From the NCBI GenBank assembly GCA_965178525.1, contig CBCXVS010000049.1:1-31546 (forward strand): a stretch of 31,546 nt of DNA, read 5' to 3'. Source of the DNA: CBCXVS01 sp965178525. GTDB lineage: Bacteria; Tectomicrobia; Entotheonellia; Entotheonellales; Entotheonellaceae. Made by a program: the position numbers and the translations under genes. The notes below the pieces were generated by a model. That model saw only the letters and a program-made list of their open reading frames with translations, was not told the DNA's origin and searched no databases. Shown here piece after piece: positions 1 to 7,897 of the stretch (position 1 is the stretch's first letter; the number at the start of each line of letters is the position of its first letter).

Positions 1-73
1 AGGTCAATTCGTTTCAGGCTTTTGAGTTTTTATTTCAACAAGTTGTCGCCGAATCACGGGAGGAACTTCGGTC
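1..73 (+). mobile_element. MITE copy 1, right end only (cut by window edge)
   Basis: The first 73 bases are identical to the right-hand part of the complete 263-bp element at 6832-7094. They end in the same terminal repeat, GGAACTTCGGTC, followed by TA at 74-75. The left end lies outside the window, so whether this copy also splits a gene cannot be seen. The 230 bases between it and the tumA gene hold no supportable gene. Confidence 0.9.
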
Positions 74-306
74 TAGAAAGACACTAAACCAGACCCCGGC
101 GGCTCACCCGGCCATAAGTCGGTTTGAGACCGACAAGACCGTTGAGCACCGCCGGAATTCGGGGCTACAGGAGCACTCGGCGTCATGCCGTGCGCGTCAT
201 GGCGGTTGCCCCCAGAGGATCGCTTGGAGGATAGAGAGTTAGACGTTAATTGTCGACATAAGTGTGATAATATCATTCCAAGCCGAGAATAGAAGGAGTA
301 AATCTG

Positions 307-534
307 ATGATCATCCAACGTACCGTTTACACTTCCCCGGTGGAAGCGCTCGTAGTACTCATCCGCTCATTGGTCGCCTACGAGCAACAGTATCACATGA
401 CCTCAGCTGATTTCTATGCGCGCTATCAGCAAGGCGAAATGGGAGATACAGCTGACGTCATCGAGTGGGCCGGGGACTACCAACACTACCTGCAACTGAA
501 ACAGGAACTCGAACAGAAGCTGGCAGCAGGATGA
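307..534 (+). CDS. tumA: TumA-family antitoxin (75 aa)
   Basis: This small 75-residue protein lies directly upstream of a clear TumE-type toxin, and its ATGA stop/start overlap with that gene indicates translational coupling. It resembles the short antitoxins paired with TumE: a predicted helical N-terminus, a central segment around MTSADFYARYQQGEMG, and a charged coiled helix at the C-terminus (QLKQELEQKL). The start is the ATG at 307, preceded by AAGGAG at a good distance. In this family the antitoxin would bind and neutralise the toxin and probably repress the operon. Identification rests largely on the partner gene and the size, less on its own sequence. Confidence 0.75.
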   Translation: MIIQRTVYTSPVEALVVLIRSLVAYEQQYHMTSADFYARYQQGEMGDTADVIEWAGDYQHYLQLKQELEQKLAAG

Positions 535-923
535 CCCTTGAGAATTATGTCAGGCACGTTCGCCAGCTCATCCAGGGCATGACCGACGTTCGCATTGAGC
601 GATACGACGAACAGCTGCTGTCAGAAACCAGAGGGAACCTTCGCATCCGGCTACGCTTTATTGACCAGGCGTTGTTAGAAATCAGCGAAGCGATCGTCCT
701 CGTTGCGGGAGAACTCCAATGGCTCAGCTATCGCTATCATTACCACGAACCGTCTACCGGCCTCATGTTTCGCTATGATAATGCTCCCCATCACCCACAG
801 GTTGCCAGCTATCCACATCACAAGCATCGAGGAGATGAGGTTCTGGCAAGTCCTCGTCCCTCCATCGAGCACGTGTTACAAGACGTACGGGATTTTCGAG
901 ACCGGGCAGGGAATCAAAGCTGA
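531..923 (+). CDS. tumE: TumE-family toxin (DUF6516-like)
   Basis: The protein has 130 residues from the ATG at 531, which overlaps the antitoxin stop codon; an in-frame start at 465 would run through the antitoxin gene and is rejected. It shows features I recognise from TumE toxins: an LRIRLRFIDQALLEISEAI strand pair, then WLSYRYHYHEP, LMFRYDNAPHHP and YPHHKH, and a C-terminal helix beginning around SIEHVLQDV. The His-rich centre is the family's hallmark. TumE proteins are toxins of type II TumE/TumA modules; the exact biochemical target is not evident from the sequence. With tumA it forms a compact two-gene operon next to a transposable element, a usual setting for mobile toxin-antitoxin pairs. 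Confidence 0.8.
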   Translation: MTLENYVRHVRQLIQGMTDVRIERYDEQLLSETRGNLRIRLRFIDQALLEISEAIVLVAGELQWLSYRYHYHEPSTGLMFRYDNAPHHPQVASYPHHKHRGDEVLASPRPSIEHVLQDVRDFRDRAGNQS

Positions 924-1142
924 GCACATGTCAACTCATCTAATAACGCCCTAGCCTCCTGTAGGTCCGCTTCTCGCAGCAGTCAACATGACCTCCCCCA
1001 TCGCTGTGAAACGACACTTGATGTTGCTCTTGATTCGTGCCAAAACCAGAATCGTCGCCGAGTTCGGGGAATTCGCCCTCCAGAAAGACACTGGAACTAC
1101 CCGCATGTGAAAAGGGCGCGACTCCACTTGTACTCACACAGG

Positions 1143-2051
1143 CTACTGTTGCCCATACCACTCGATAATCGCGCCCCCATGCGCCGCCCAGACCCCTTGG
1201 CGGCGGCGCATCACCTGCAGCGCCTCATCCAGATAGCGGATGCGAAACGGCTGTCCCATGAGCCACGGATGTAGATGGATGACCAGGAGCCGCCCGCTCT
1301 GAGCGCCATCCGTGTACAAGCGCTCAAACCCCTCTTGCAGCAACTGACCATAGCGCGGCGTCCTGACGCGCCGCTCCCACAGGGCGTGGGCCTCATCCAA
1401 TTCCAGCATCAGCGGCAAGGCAAAGAGCGCCCCTGCGGGCGTCGTCATGCGATACGGCTGCTCGTCGTTGACCCAGTCGCCAACATACCGGATACCGGCT
1501 TCGGCCAGGAGTTGCGGGGTCTGTGACGATTCGCCATAGTCCGGTCCCAGCCAGCCGATGGGACGTTGACCGCCAACCGCAGAGGCGATCGTGTCGAGCG
1601 TCGTGCGGATATAATCTTGCTCGTCTTGCGGCGACATGCGGCTGCTCATCATACGCGTCGCAGCCATGCCGTGGGCGATAAACTCACAGCCACGCTGCTA
1701 ACAGTGTTGCACCAGATAGGGATAGTGTGCAGCCGTGAGTGCATCGATCGCAATCGTCGGCGGAATGCCATATTTTTCCAAGACGTCAAGAATACGAAAA
1801 ATCCCGACCCGATGGCCATACTCCGGATGCGTCAAACGCGAGTAATCTGGATAGGGCCGCGGAATCATCCCGGCCGTGTGCGAGGCGGCCTGCACACTGT
1901 GCTCAGGGGGCAGCCATTCCGTGTGCTCAAGGCTGACGATGACACAGAGCGCTACCCGAGCCTGCTCCGGCCACGCCAGACGTTCACGTGTGATCAGAGG
2001 CGACCAAGCATAGTGCGGATGATCCATTCCGTAGCGACGTTCCGCTGGCAT
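1143..2051 (-). pseudogene. PuuE-like polysaccharide deacetylase, interrupted by an in-frame TAG
   Basis: Reading from the ATG at 2051 (preceded by GGGAGGAG), the frame runs to a TAG at 1698-1700. It then continues in the same frame, with no shift, to the natural stop at 1143. The joined product of about 300 residues aligns end to end with the paralogue just upstream (2066-2971). Shared blocks include WPEQARVAL near the N-terminus, YPDYSRLTHPEYGHRVG, the GCEFIAHGM segment after the stop, and GRLLVIHLHPWLMGQPFRIRYL near the C-terminus. The TAG falls between HC and QRG, where CAG (Gln) is the simplest ancestor. The fold is the NodB/PuuE-type deacetylase associated with allantoin or N-acyl hydrolysis. 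A nonsense mutation or a sequencing error both fit; readthrough is less likely. Confidence 0.85.
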
Positions 2052-2065
2052 CGTGGTCTCCTCCC

Positions 2066-2971
2066 CTAAGGCAACGACGCGGCGTGCGCCACGGCTTGGT
2101 CATAATAGTTGGTCATGTAGTACTCGGCAATCTCGTCCGCCGTCGTCTGCCACACGCCCTCGTGCGACATGATATAGCGGAGGATCGCATCGAGATAGTG
2201 AATCCGGTGCGGCTGACCGATGACGAACGGATGCAAGGCGATACACATGACCCGTCCGCTTGTCTCCCCTTCGCGGTAGAGCTGGTCAAATTGATCCTTA
2301 CACATCTGCAGAAAATCCTCGCCCTCAAAGTGCGTACGAAAGAGGGGGAAATCGTTGAGCTCGATCGAGTAGGGCACCGAAATCAGTCTCCCGCTTTTCA
2401 CCTTAATCGGCGCCGGCTGGTCGTCATGCAGCCAATCGGTATGGTAGATCAATCCGGCTTCAGCCATGAGGTCGGGGGTGTGCTCCGTCCCCGAGATGGC
2501 GGGTCCGAGCATGCCTTTGAGCGGCTTGCCGGTGTGGCGTTTGAGGGTCTCGATACAATCTTGATAAAAGGCGCGCTCTTGGTCTTCCGAGTAGCCATAG
2601 AGATACCGCGTGTTATAGATGCCATGGCTCATAAAATCCCAGTCCCGCCGGACCATGGCCTCGGCGATCTCAGGATAATGTTCGAGCACCGCCAGATTGA
2701 GCGAGACACAACACCGGATGGCATAGGCGTCGAGCACCTCCAGCATGCGCCAGAAGCCAACTCGATTGCCATAGTCGCGGTAGCTATACTCCCGGGCATC
2801 GGGATAGGGCGTGCGGGGCCAGGGGTTGCGATGCCCTTCATCATCCGGCATATATTCGTAGTGTTCCACATTCGGCGCCACCCAGAAAGCGACGCGGGCT
2901 TGATTCGGCCATGTCAGGCGGGGCCGATCAATGATCGGACTGTAATCCACGCGATGTGGGGGTAATGACAC
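2066..2971 (-). CDS. Polysaccharide deacetylase family protein, PuuE-like
   Basis: The protein has 301 residues from a GTG at 2971 that sits five bases after AAGGAGG; the longer in-frame extension upstream lacks such a site. The sequence is typical of the cofactor-less allantoinase/PuuE-like branch of the polysaccharide deacetylase (NodB) fold. It has an RLTWPNQARVAFWV opening, NVEHYEYMP, a DYGNRVGFWRMLEVLDAY block, WDFMSHGIYNTRY and a CIALHPFVIGQPHRIHYLD block. The metal-binding His pattern of true NodB enzymes is not clearly present. The substrate is probably a small amide such as allantoin or another ureide rather than chitin. It is followed 14 bases downstream by its broken paralogue and lies divergent from an amidase, so nitrogen scavenging is a plausible role. 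Confidence 0.85.
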   Translation of the reverse strand: MSLPPHRVDYSPIIDRPRLTWPNQARVAFWVAPNVEHYEYMPDDEGHRNPWPRTPYPDAREYSYRDYGNRVGFWRMLEVLDAYAIRCCVSLNLAVLEHYPEIAEAMVRRDWDFMSHGIYNTRYLYGYSEDQERAFYQDCIETLKRHTGKPLKGMLGPAISGTEHTPDLMAEAGLIYHTDWLHDDQPAPIKVKSGRLISVPYSIELNDFPLFRTHFEGEDFLQMCKDQFDQLYREGETSGRVMCIALHPFVIGQPHRIHYLDAILRYIMSHEGVWQTTADEIAEYYMTNYYDQAVAHAASLP

Positions 2972-3123
2972 GGATGCCTCCTTCCTTTCATGGGAGTCAT
3001 GGGAGAGCCGACAAACGACCCGGCGCTGCAGAGCACTACCATAACGGAGATCGCAGCGGTGATAAAGTCCCAACCCGTTTCCCCTTCCGCGCGGTGACGC
3101 TTTTGGGTTGCAGTTACAGCGAC

Positions 3124-3149
3124 ATTGCGTCCATGATAAGCGATGCAAT
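3124..3149. promoter_or_regulatory. Candidate operator between divergent genes
   Basis: The 223-bp gap between the divergent deacetylase and amidase genes contains an inverted repeat, ATTGCGTC at 3124-3131 and GATGCAAT at 3142-3149. Seven of eight positions are complementary, with a 10-bp spacer. Its size and place suit a dimeric regulator acting on both promoters, but no regulator gene is adjacent, so this is only a candidate. Confidence 0.3.
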
Positions 3150-3194
3150 TACCCGGCTTTAACACTGCCCACCCATCGGCCAAAAGGAAATCAT

Positions 3195-4643
3195 ATGAAC
3201 GACATCGCCTTCCAGTCAGCGGTTGAACTGGCACCCATGATCAAAACCCGGCGTATCGGTTGTCTGGAGCTGCTGGAACGCTATCTCGATCGGATACAAC
3301 GCTACAACCCGCAGATCAACGCCATTATCGTCCTGGACGCAGAACGCGGGCGGCAACGGGCACAGGAAGCCGATGCCGCCCTGGCTCGCGGTGAGGATTG
3401 GGGGCCGCTGCACGGCGTCCCCATGACCTGTAAAGAATCGTACGACGTGGCCGGTTGGCCGACGACATTTGGCATGCCGGAGTTCAAAGACCATATGGCC
3501 ACAACCGATGCGCTCGCCATCCAGCGGCTCAAGGCGGCGGGCGCCAATCTCTTCGGCAAGACCAATGTGCCGCTGCGTCTGGCGGATTTTCAGAGTTACA
3601 ACGAGATTTATGGCACGACCAACAACCCCTGGAACCTCGAGCGCATTCCCGGCGGCTCATCCGGCGGTTCCGCAGCGGCCCTGGCTGCCGGTTTAACCGG
3701 CTTTGAAACCGGCTCCGACATCGGCGGTTCCATCCGCAATCCGGCCCACTTTTGCGGCGTCTTCGGCCATAAACCGACCTGGGACCTACTACCGCCACGC
3801 GGGCAAGCCTTGCCGGGCATCTTGGCGCAGCCAGATCTCTCCGTGATCGGCCCCATGGCTCGCAGTGCCGCGGATTTGGAGTTGGGCGTTCGGATCATGG
3901 CTGGACCCGATGACATTCAGAGCGCCGGCTATCAGCTCAACCTGCGGGTGCCGGCGCACACGTCTCTGGCCGATTACCGTGTGGCCATGTGGAAAAACGA
4001 CGCCACCGCGCCCGTCAGCCAAGACATCGTCACGCGTGTCGAGGCGGTCGCCCAGGCCGTGGCCGACGCGGGCGGCAAAGTGGATGAAGACGCACAGCCA
4101 GCGCAGGTGCCGCAGCACAGCAACGACGTCTACCAGACCTTGCTGCAAGCGGTCATGGCATCTCGGCTACCGGCGGACACCTATGCCAAGTTGCAAGCCG
4201 ATGCCGCCGCCCTCGATCCCGACGACCGGAGTGCGCACGCCAAGACCCTCAGGCGGCAGGTCTCATCCTTTCGGGACTACGCCATCGCGAACGAAACGCG
4301 CACGCACTTGCGTTGGGCCTGGCATGAATTCTTCAAGACCTATGATGTGCTGATTGCGCCGATCATGGCCACGTCCGCGTTTGCGCATGACCACCGGCCT
4401 TTTTCTGAACGCACGCTGCTGGTCAATGGTGAGCCGCAACCCTATTTTCAGCAGCTCTTCTGGCCGGGTCTGGCGATTTGCTCCTATCTGCCGTCCACGA
4501 TCATCCCCACCGGACCCGATGCGGATGGTCTACCCATCGGGGTGCAAATCATCGGGCCGGAGTACGGCGATCTCACCACCATCGGCTTTGCGAAGCTGCT
4601 GGAAAACGCCGGCTTTGCGTTTACCCCACCGCCCGGCTATTAA
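3195..4643 (+). CDS. Amidase signature family hydrolase
   Basis: The protein has 482 residues from the ATG at 3195, after AAAGGAA. The full amidase-signature catalytic set is visible: Lys80 in GVPMTCKES, the cis-Ser region GGSSGGSAAA at about 153-162, and the acyl-enzyme Ser179 in GSDIGGSIRNP. A conserved C-terminal GLPIGVQIIGP block follows. The family hydrolyses carboxamides to acid and ammonia in the cytoplasm; the substrate cannot be told from sequence. It reads away from the PuuE-like deacetylases and towards a DMT exporter, so it may belong to an amide or ureide degradation module. Length and motifs are complete. Confidence 0.92.
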   Translation: MNDIAFQSAVELAPMIKTRRIGCLELLERYLDRIQRYNPQINAIIVLDAERGRQRAQEADAALARGEDWGPLHGVPMTCKESYDVAGWPTTFGMPEFKDHMATTDALAIQRLKAAGANLFGKTNVPLRLADFQSYNEIYGTTNNPWNLERIPGGSSGGSAAALAAGLTGFETGSDIGGSIRNPAHFCGVFGHKPTWDLLPPRGQALPGILAQPDLSVIGPMARSAADLELGVRIMAGPDDIQSAGYQLNLRVPAHTSLADYRVAMWKNDATAPVSQDIVTRVEAVAQAVADAGGKVDEDAQPAQVPQHSNDVYQTLLQAVMASRLPADTYAKLQADAAALDPDDRSAHAKTLRRQVSSFRDYAIANETRTHLRWAWHEFFKTYDVLIAPIMATSAFAHDHRPFSERTLLVNGEPQPYFQQLFWPGLAICSYLPSTIIPTGPDADGLPIGVQIIGPEYGDLTTIGFAKLLENAGFAFTPPPGY

Positions 4644-4818
4644 GCCTCTTGCGCCATGCTGGCGTCCCATCTCTAGGCCATGATCAGGCCTTCTGGGACG
4701 CCCCCGCCCCATCAAACACACACGCCATGACCATGGGGTTGCAACCGAATCGTGCGGAGTCGTGTTTCAGGCAATGAACGCGATAGGACGCGGTCCAACA
4801 GCACGGAAAGGAACACCC

Positions 4819-5790
4819 ATGGCTATGTTCATCACCCGATTGCAACGACATGGTGTCGAGTTCACCGCCCTGCTGGTGGTGTCGATCTGGGGCGTCAGTT
4901 TTCCCTTTCGTAGGGCCGCCCTGGCCGAGTTCGATGTCCTGCCCTTCACGGCCCTGCGCTTTTCGGGCATGCTCGTCCTCACGTGGGCCGTGTGGTTCTG
5001 GCGCCGTCAGCAGACCGGGGAACGCTGTCGCATTGCCCGCGCAGATTGGCCGTACCTGATCGTGTCCGGCGTGTGTGGCTACACCTTGTATCTCCTCGTG
5101 GGTCTCGTGGGTCTCGACTATACGACGGCCTTCTCCAACACCCTACTGCTGGCGACAGCGCCTCTTTTTGCCGCCCTGCTCCTCTGGGGACTCCGCCTCG
5201 AAGCGCTTAGCCGTCCGCAGTGGGTCGGCATGGCGCTGGCCTGGCTCGGCATCGGAATTTTTGTTGGCGAGAAGGTTCTGACGGGCCTGCAAACGGCGAG
5301 TCTGGGTGATCTGCTCAGTCTGGCTGCCGCAGCGGCCTTCGCGATCTATACGGTAGTCAATAAGCGGCTCGTGACGCGCTACGCCTTGCCGGTAGTCATG
5401 ACGTATACCGTGACGATTGGCGCCATTCCGGCGTTGCTGCTGTCTCTCCCAGCGCTTCCCAGCCAAGACTGGAGTCAGGTGACACGGCTCGGCTGGAGCG
5501 CGCTGGCCTGGAGTGTCGTCATTGCCGTCTATCTCGCCTGGACCCTGTGGAACTGGGTGATTGCGCGTCTAGGCGTGGCCCGGACGGCGGTTTTCCTCTA
5601 CCTCGTGCCACTCATGGGTGGACTTGCCTCCTGGCTATTGCTTGGTGAGGGGTTGGGGATCACCAAGCTGGCAGGCGCTCTGCTGACGCTAAGCGGGCTG
5701 GCCTTGGCGCGACACACGGTGAAGGCGCCGGCAAGGCCGGAGGAACATACGCGGGTGCGACAGGGGCAGCCAGTGGAGGCCGTGAGGTAA
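4819..5790 (+). CDS. EamA/DMT-superfamily transporter
   Basis: The protein has 323 residues with about ten hydrophobic helices arranged as two EamA repeats. The first opens with LLVVSIWGVSFPFRRAAL and PFTALRFSGMLVL; the second begins near LLSLAAAAAFAIYTVVNKRL and ends with a YLVPLMGGLASWLLLGE block, the usual end-of-repeat signature. I chose the ATG at 4819, after GGAAAGGAA; a longer frame from 4762 adds a non-hydrophobic leader. DMT proteins of this group are inner-membrane exporters of amino acids, nucleosides or related metabolites. It lies 175 bases behind the amidase in the same direction and could export a product or an excess metabolite of that pathway; this is inference. Confidence 0.9.
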   Translation: MAMFITRLQRHGVEFTALLVVSIWGVSFPFRRAALAEFDVLPFTALRFSGMLVLTWAVWFWRRQQTGERCRIARADWPYLIVSGVCGYTLYLLVGLVGLDYTTAFSNTLLLATAPLFAALLLWGLRLEALSRPQWVGMALAWLGIGIFVGEKVLTGLQTASLGDLLSLAAAAAFAIYTVVNKRLVTRYALPVVMTYTVTIGAIPALLLSLPALPSQDWSQVTRLGWSALAWSVVIAVYLAWTLWNWVIARLGVARTAVFLYLVPLMGGLASWLLLGEGLGITKLAGALLTLSGLALARHTVKAPARPEEHTRVRQGQPVEAVR

Positions 5791-5819
5791 CGCCGCAGAG
5801 CAGCATAGGAGACGCACAC

Positions 5820-6275
5820 ATGAAGGGAGCCAGTGCGATGCATCCGCAAGACCATTACCGAAAGCTTGAGCAGATGTACCGATCAGGACCCATCAATGCG
5901 TATTATCAGCCCGTCCTACACGTGGAAGAAGGACGTGCCGAGGTTATCATGCCAGTCCGCCGTGAATTCTGGCACTTCGCCGCAGCAGTCCATGGGTCCG
6001 TCTATTTCAAAGCCCTAGACGATGCGGCGTATTTTGCGGTGAACTCACTCGTCTACGACGTGTTCGTCCTCACCGTGTCCTTCACGGTGTACCTAACCCG
6101 ACCGATTTCGCAGGGCGAGATGCGCGCCACGGGTCGGGTCGTTGATGGGCATAAACGCCTCTATGTCGCTGAAGCGGAACTCATGGATGCTGAGGGGCGA
6201 CGCATCGCTTGCGGTAGCGGTACGTTTGTGCCTAGCCACAAGCCCCTGTCTGTTACAGGCTACCACTTAAAATAG
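5820..6275 (+). CDS. PaaI-family (hotdog) thioesterase
   Basis: The protein has 151 residues with a single hotdog domain. The characteristic stretch is VHGSVYFKALDDAAYFAVNSL, followed by strands TVSFTVYLTRPISQGEMRATGRVV and LYVAEAELMDAEGRRIACGSGTFVP. HG plus the acidic residue in the following helix is the usual active-site arrangement. Family members cleave acyl-CoA thioesters in the cytoplasm. The ATG at 5820 follows TAGGAG; a second ATG at 5838 has an equally good AGGGAG, so the start may be six codons later. It lies 29 bases after the EamA gene and may be co-transcribed with it. Confidence 0.85.
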   Translation: MKGASAMHPQDHYRKLEQMYRSGPINAYYQPVLHVEEGRAEVIMPVRREFWHFAAAVHGSVYFKALDDAAYFAVNSLVYDVFVLTVSFTVYLTRPISQGEMRATGRVVDGHKRLYVAEAELMDAEGRRIACGSGTFVPSHKPLSVTGYHLK

Positions 6276-6408
6276 AACATGGAGACAGTGGTCCTGACGA
6301 AGTAGGCTTATATCGAACGCAAGCGGGAGGCAACGACTGCAGGATACGGGCTACTTCTGATGCATGAGAAAAGACGTGACAACGGCATGATGTGAGGGAG
6401 ACCGCCCT

Positions 6409-7237
6409 ATGACCGCACAATTCCTGATGCAAATGTCAGGTGTCCCGGGTTCGGGGAAAAGTACCATCGCCCATGCCATCCACGGTCGTACGGATGCGAT
6501 CGTACTCGACCTGGATGTGTGCAAGAGCGCCGCCCTCGAGAGCGCCGTGGATATGGATACCTCCGGCCGGGTCGCGTATGAGACCTTATGGGAGCTTGCC
6601 AGGTTGTTACTGGCTCAGAGCTTTAGCGTGATACTCGACAGCCCGTGTCGCTTCCAATGGATTCTCGATGCCGGTCTTCGGATCGCTCAAGACACGGGCG
6701 TTCGTTACCGCTATATCGAGTGTATCACGGAGGATATAGCCGAAATCAGACGCCGGTTGCAAAGCCGAACGCCTTCTCGGAGCCAACTCCAGGATATCGA
6801 TAATCTCCCGGCTAGCCTGGAAGATGGTCTAGACCGAAGTTCCCCTGGCAGAATAGGCGGAGGGTTAAGTAGATCAACAGGTTGGCCCAATTCAAAAGTC
6901 CATTTACATGGGAACAATCCAACCTCCTGAAACGACATGGCTTATGGTCATACGTTTGCAGACGATGTCAAGCCCATGTTGCAGAATAGGAGCGAAAATT
7001 TTGCGATTTACATGGGACCAAAGGTCAATTCGTTTCAGGCTTTTGAGTTTTTATTTCAACAAGTTGTCGCCGAATCACGGGAGGAACTTCGGTCTAGAGA
7101 CGCTATCAGGAGAAGAACGCTTCCGTTACTGGATGCGCCATATGAAACGGCCAACGCACGCCTATCTCGCCTTGGACACGTCCCGGCCCGTCGCCGATTG
7201 TCTCGTGGACGTGATGGCCTTCCTGCCCATCGAGTAG
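6409..7237 (+). pseudogene. P-loop kinase-like ATPase split by a MITE
   Basis: From the ATG at 6409 the product starts with a Walker A motif, GVPGSGKST (residues 11-19). It has the general layout of small AAA/Zeta-toxin or chloramphenicol-phosphotransferase-like kinases: a DLDVCK segment after the first strand, SVILDSP in the next, then YRYIECITEDIAEIRRRLQSR. At 6832 the 263-bp MITE is inserted. Deleting the element plus one TA (265 bp) restores one frame, continuing SLEDGL into ETLSGEERFRYWMRHMKRP and ending at the TAG at 7235-7237 with VDVMAFLPIE. The intact ancestor would have had about 187 residues. As it stands the protein runs into the element and loses its C-terminal fifth. The substrate is unknown. 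Confidence 0.85.
6832..7094 (+). mobile_element. MITE copy 2, complete (263 bp, TA target duplication)
   Basis: The element starts GACCGAAGTTCC and ends GGAACTTCGGTC, a perfect 12-bp terminal inverted repeat. It is flanked by TA (6830-6831 and 7095-7096) within CTAG on both sides. It encodes no transposase. Apart from two positions it is identical to the inverted copy at 29615-29877. Two short internal direct repeats are present: GCAGAATAGG at 6848 and 6981, and ATTTACATGGGA at 6902 and 7006. TA duplication inside CTAG is typical of IS630/Tc1-mariner elements, so it is probably mobilised in trans by such a transposase elsewhere in the genome. Confidence 0.95.
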
Positions 7238-7254
7238 TCGGCGTACCGAAATCA

Positions 7255-7383
7255 GTGTTGAGCTACCCGTGTATCCACGTCGCCTGTGAGCTGGAAGTCC
7301 TGGAGAAAATCGCCTCGGCTGGCAACTTGACCGTGGTGCTTGGGGAAAAAGGATTGGCCGAGCGCATGGTCACGTTGCTGTAA
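7255..7383 (+). pseudogene. Possible small gene or fragment, unrecognised
   Basis: Between the kinase stop and a terminator an open frame could begin at GTG 7255. It would encode about 42 residues, including CELEVLEKIASAGNLTVVLGE and ending ERMVTLL. The composition looks coding and it is placed just before a good terminator, so it may be the tail of a lost gene. I do not recognise a family and there is no convincing ribosome binding site. Confidence 0.2.
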
Positions 7384-7388
7384 TCGCA

Positions 7389-7419
7389 AGGCCCCGGTAC
7401 GAGACATCGTCTGGGGCCT
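7389..7419 (+). terminator. Rho-independent terminator
   Basis: AGGCCCC (7389-7395) pairs with GGGGCCT (7413-7419), with a nested ACGA/TCGT stem inside. CTTTC follows, a weak T tract. It would end transcripts from the kinase-like gene region and could also act on the opposing redox operon, whose last gene stops at 7480. Confidence 0.65.
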
Positions 7420-7479
7420 CTTTCGGAAATGATGAAAATCGGGGCCGCGAAGGACGCGAAGGGGCGCGAAGCGAGAAGG

Positions 7480-7869
7480 TTACACGAGGACACCAAACCC
7501 CGATTTGGTACACAACTCGATCCGATTGCCATCGGGATCATTGATATAAAAGGCGCGCTGGCCGTCGTGGCGGGTTTGAATGTCCGTGGTGTCAATCCCC
7601 TTGGCGATCAGCGCGTTCCGAGCCGCCTCGATATCGTCCACTTCAAATGCCGTATGGTGCGATGGCGTAGAGGGAGCTTCCGGATTCTCAATAATGTGCA
7701 CCATGGCCCCACTCGGAAGCTGCAGCCAGTAGAGGTGGTCACCGTCGACCATCTTTGGGATCTGTTTTATGCCGAGTATCTCCTCGTACCACTTGAGCGC
7801 GGCGTCCTTATCCTTCACGTTATAGGTGATATGGTTGACGCTTTTCAGTCGGATATGATCCTCTAACAT
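7480..7869 (-). CDS. VOC/glyoxalase-fold protein
   Basis: The protein has 129 residues from the ATG at 7869, preceded by GGAGGG. It is a complete VOC domain with two beta-alpha-beta-beta-beta modules. These open with SVNHITYNVKDKDAALKWYEEILG and HHTAFEVDDIEAARNALIAKG and close with AFYINDPDGNRIELC. The usual metal ligands of this fold are in place: His in VNHI, His in HHTAFEV and Glu in RIELC. The fold covers glyoxalases, thiol transferases and ring-cleaving dioxygenases, so the substrate is open. It starts 28 bases after the peroxiredoxin stop on the same strand and is probably the last gene of the redox operon, suggesting detoxification of an electrophile or aldehyde. Confidence 0.88.
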   Translation of the reverse strand: MLEDHIRLKSVNHITYNVKDKDAALKWYEEILGIKQIPKMVDGDHLYWLQLPSGAMVHIIENPEAPSTPSHHTAFEVDDIEAARNALIAKGIDTTDIQTRHDGQRAFYINDPDGNRIELCTKSGFGVLV

Positions 7870-7897
7870 AGAACCCTCCGGACCGGTGCAGGTTGCC

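Noticed and set aside
2084..2965. Long plus-strand open frame (293 codons)
   Set aside because: It is the antisense shadow of the deacetylase gene in GC-rich DNA, with no ribosome binding site or domain.
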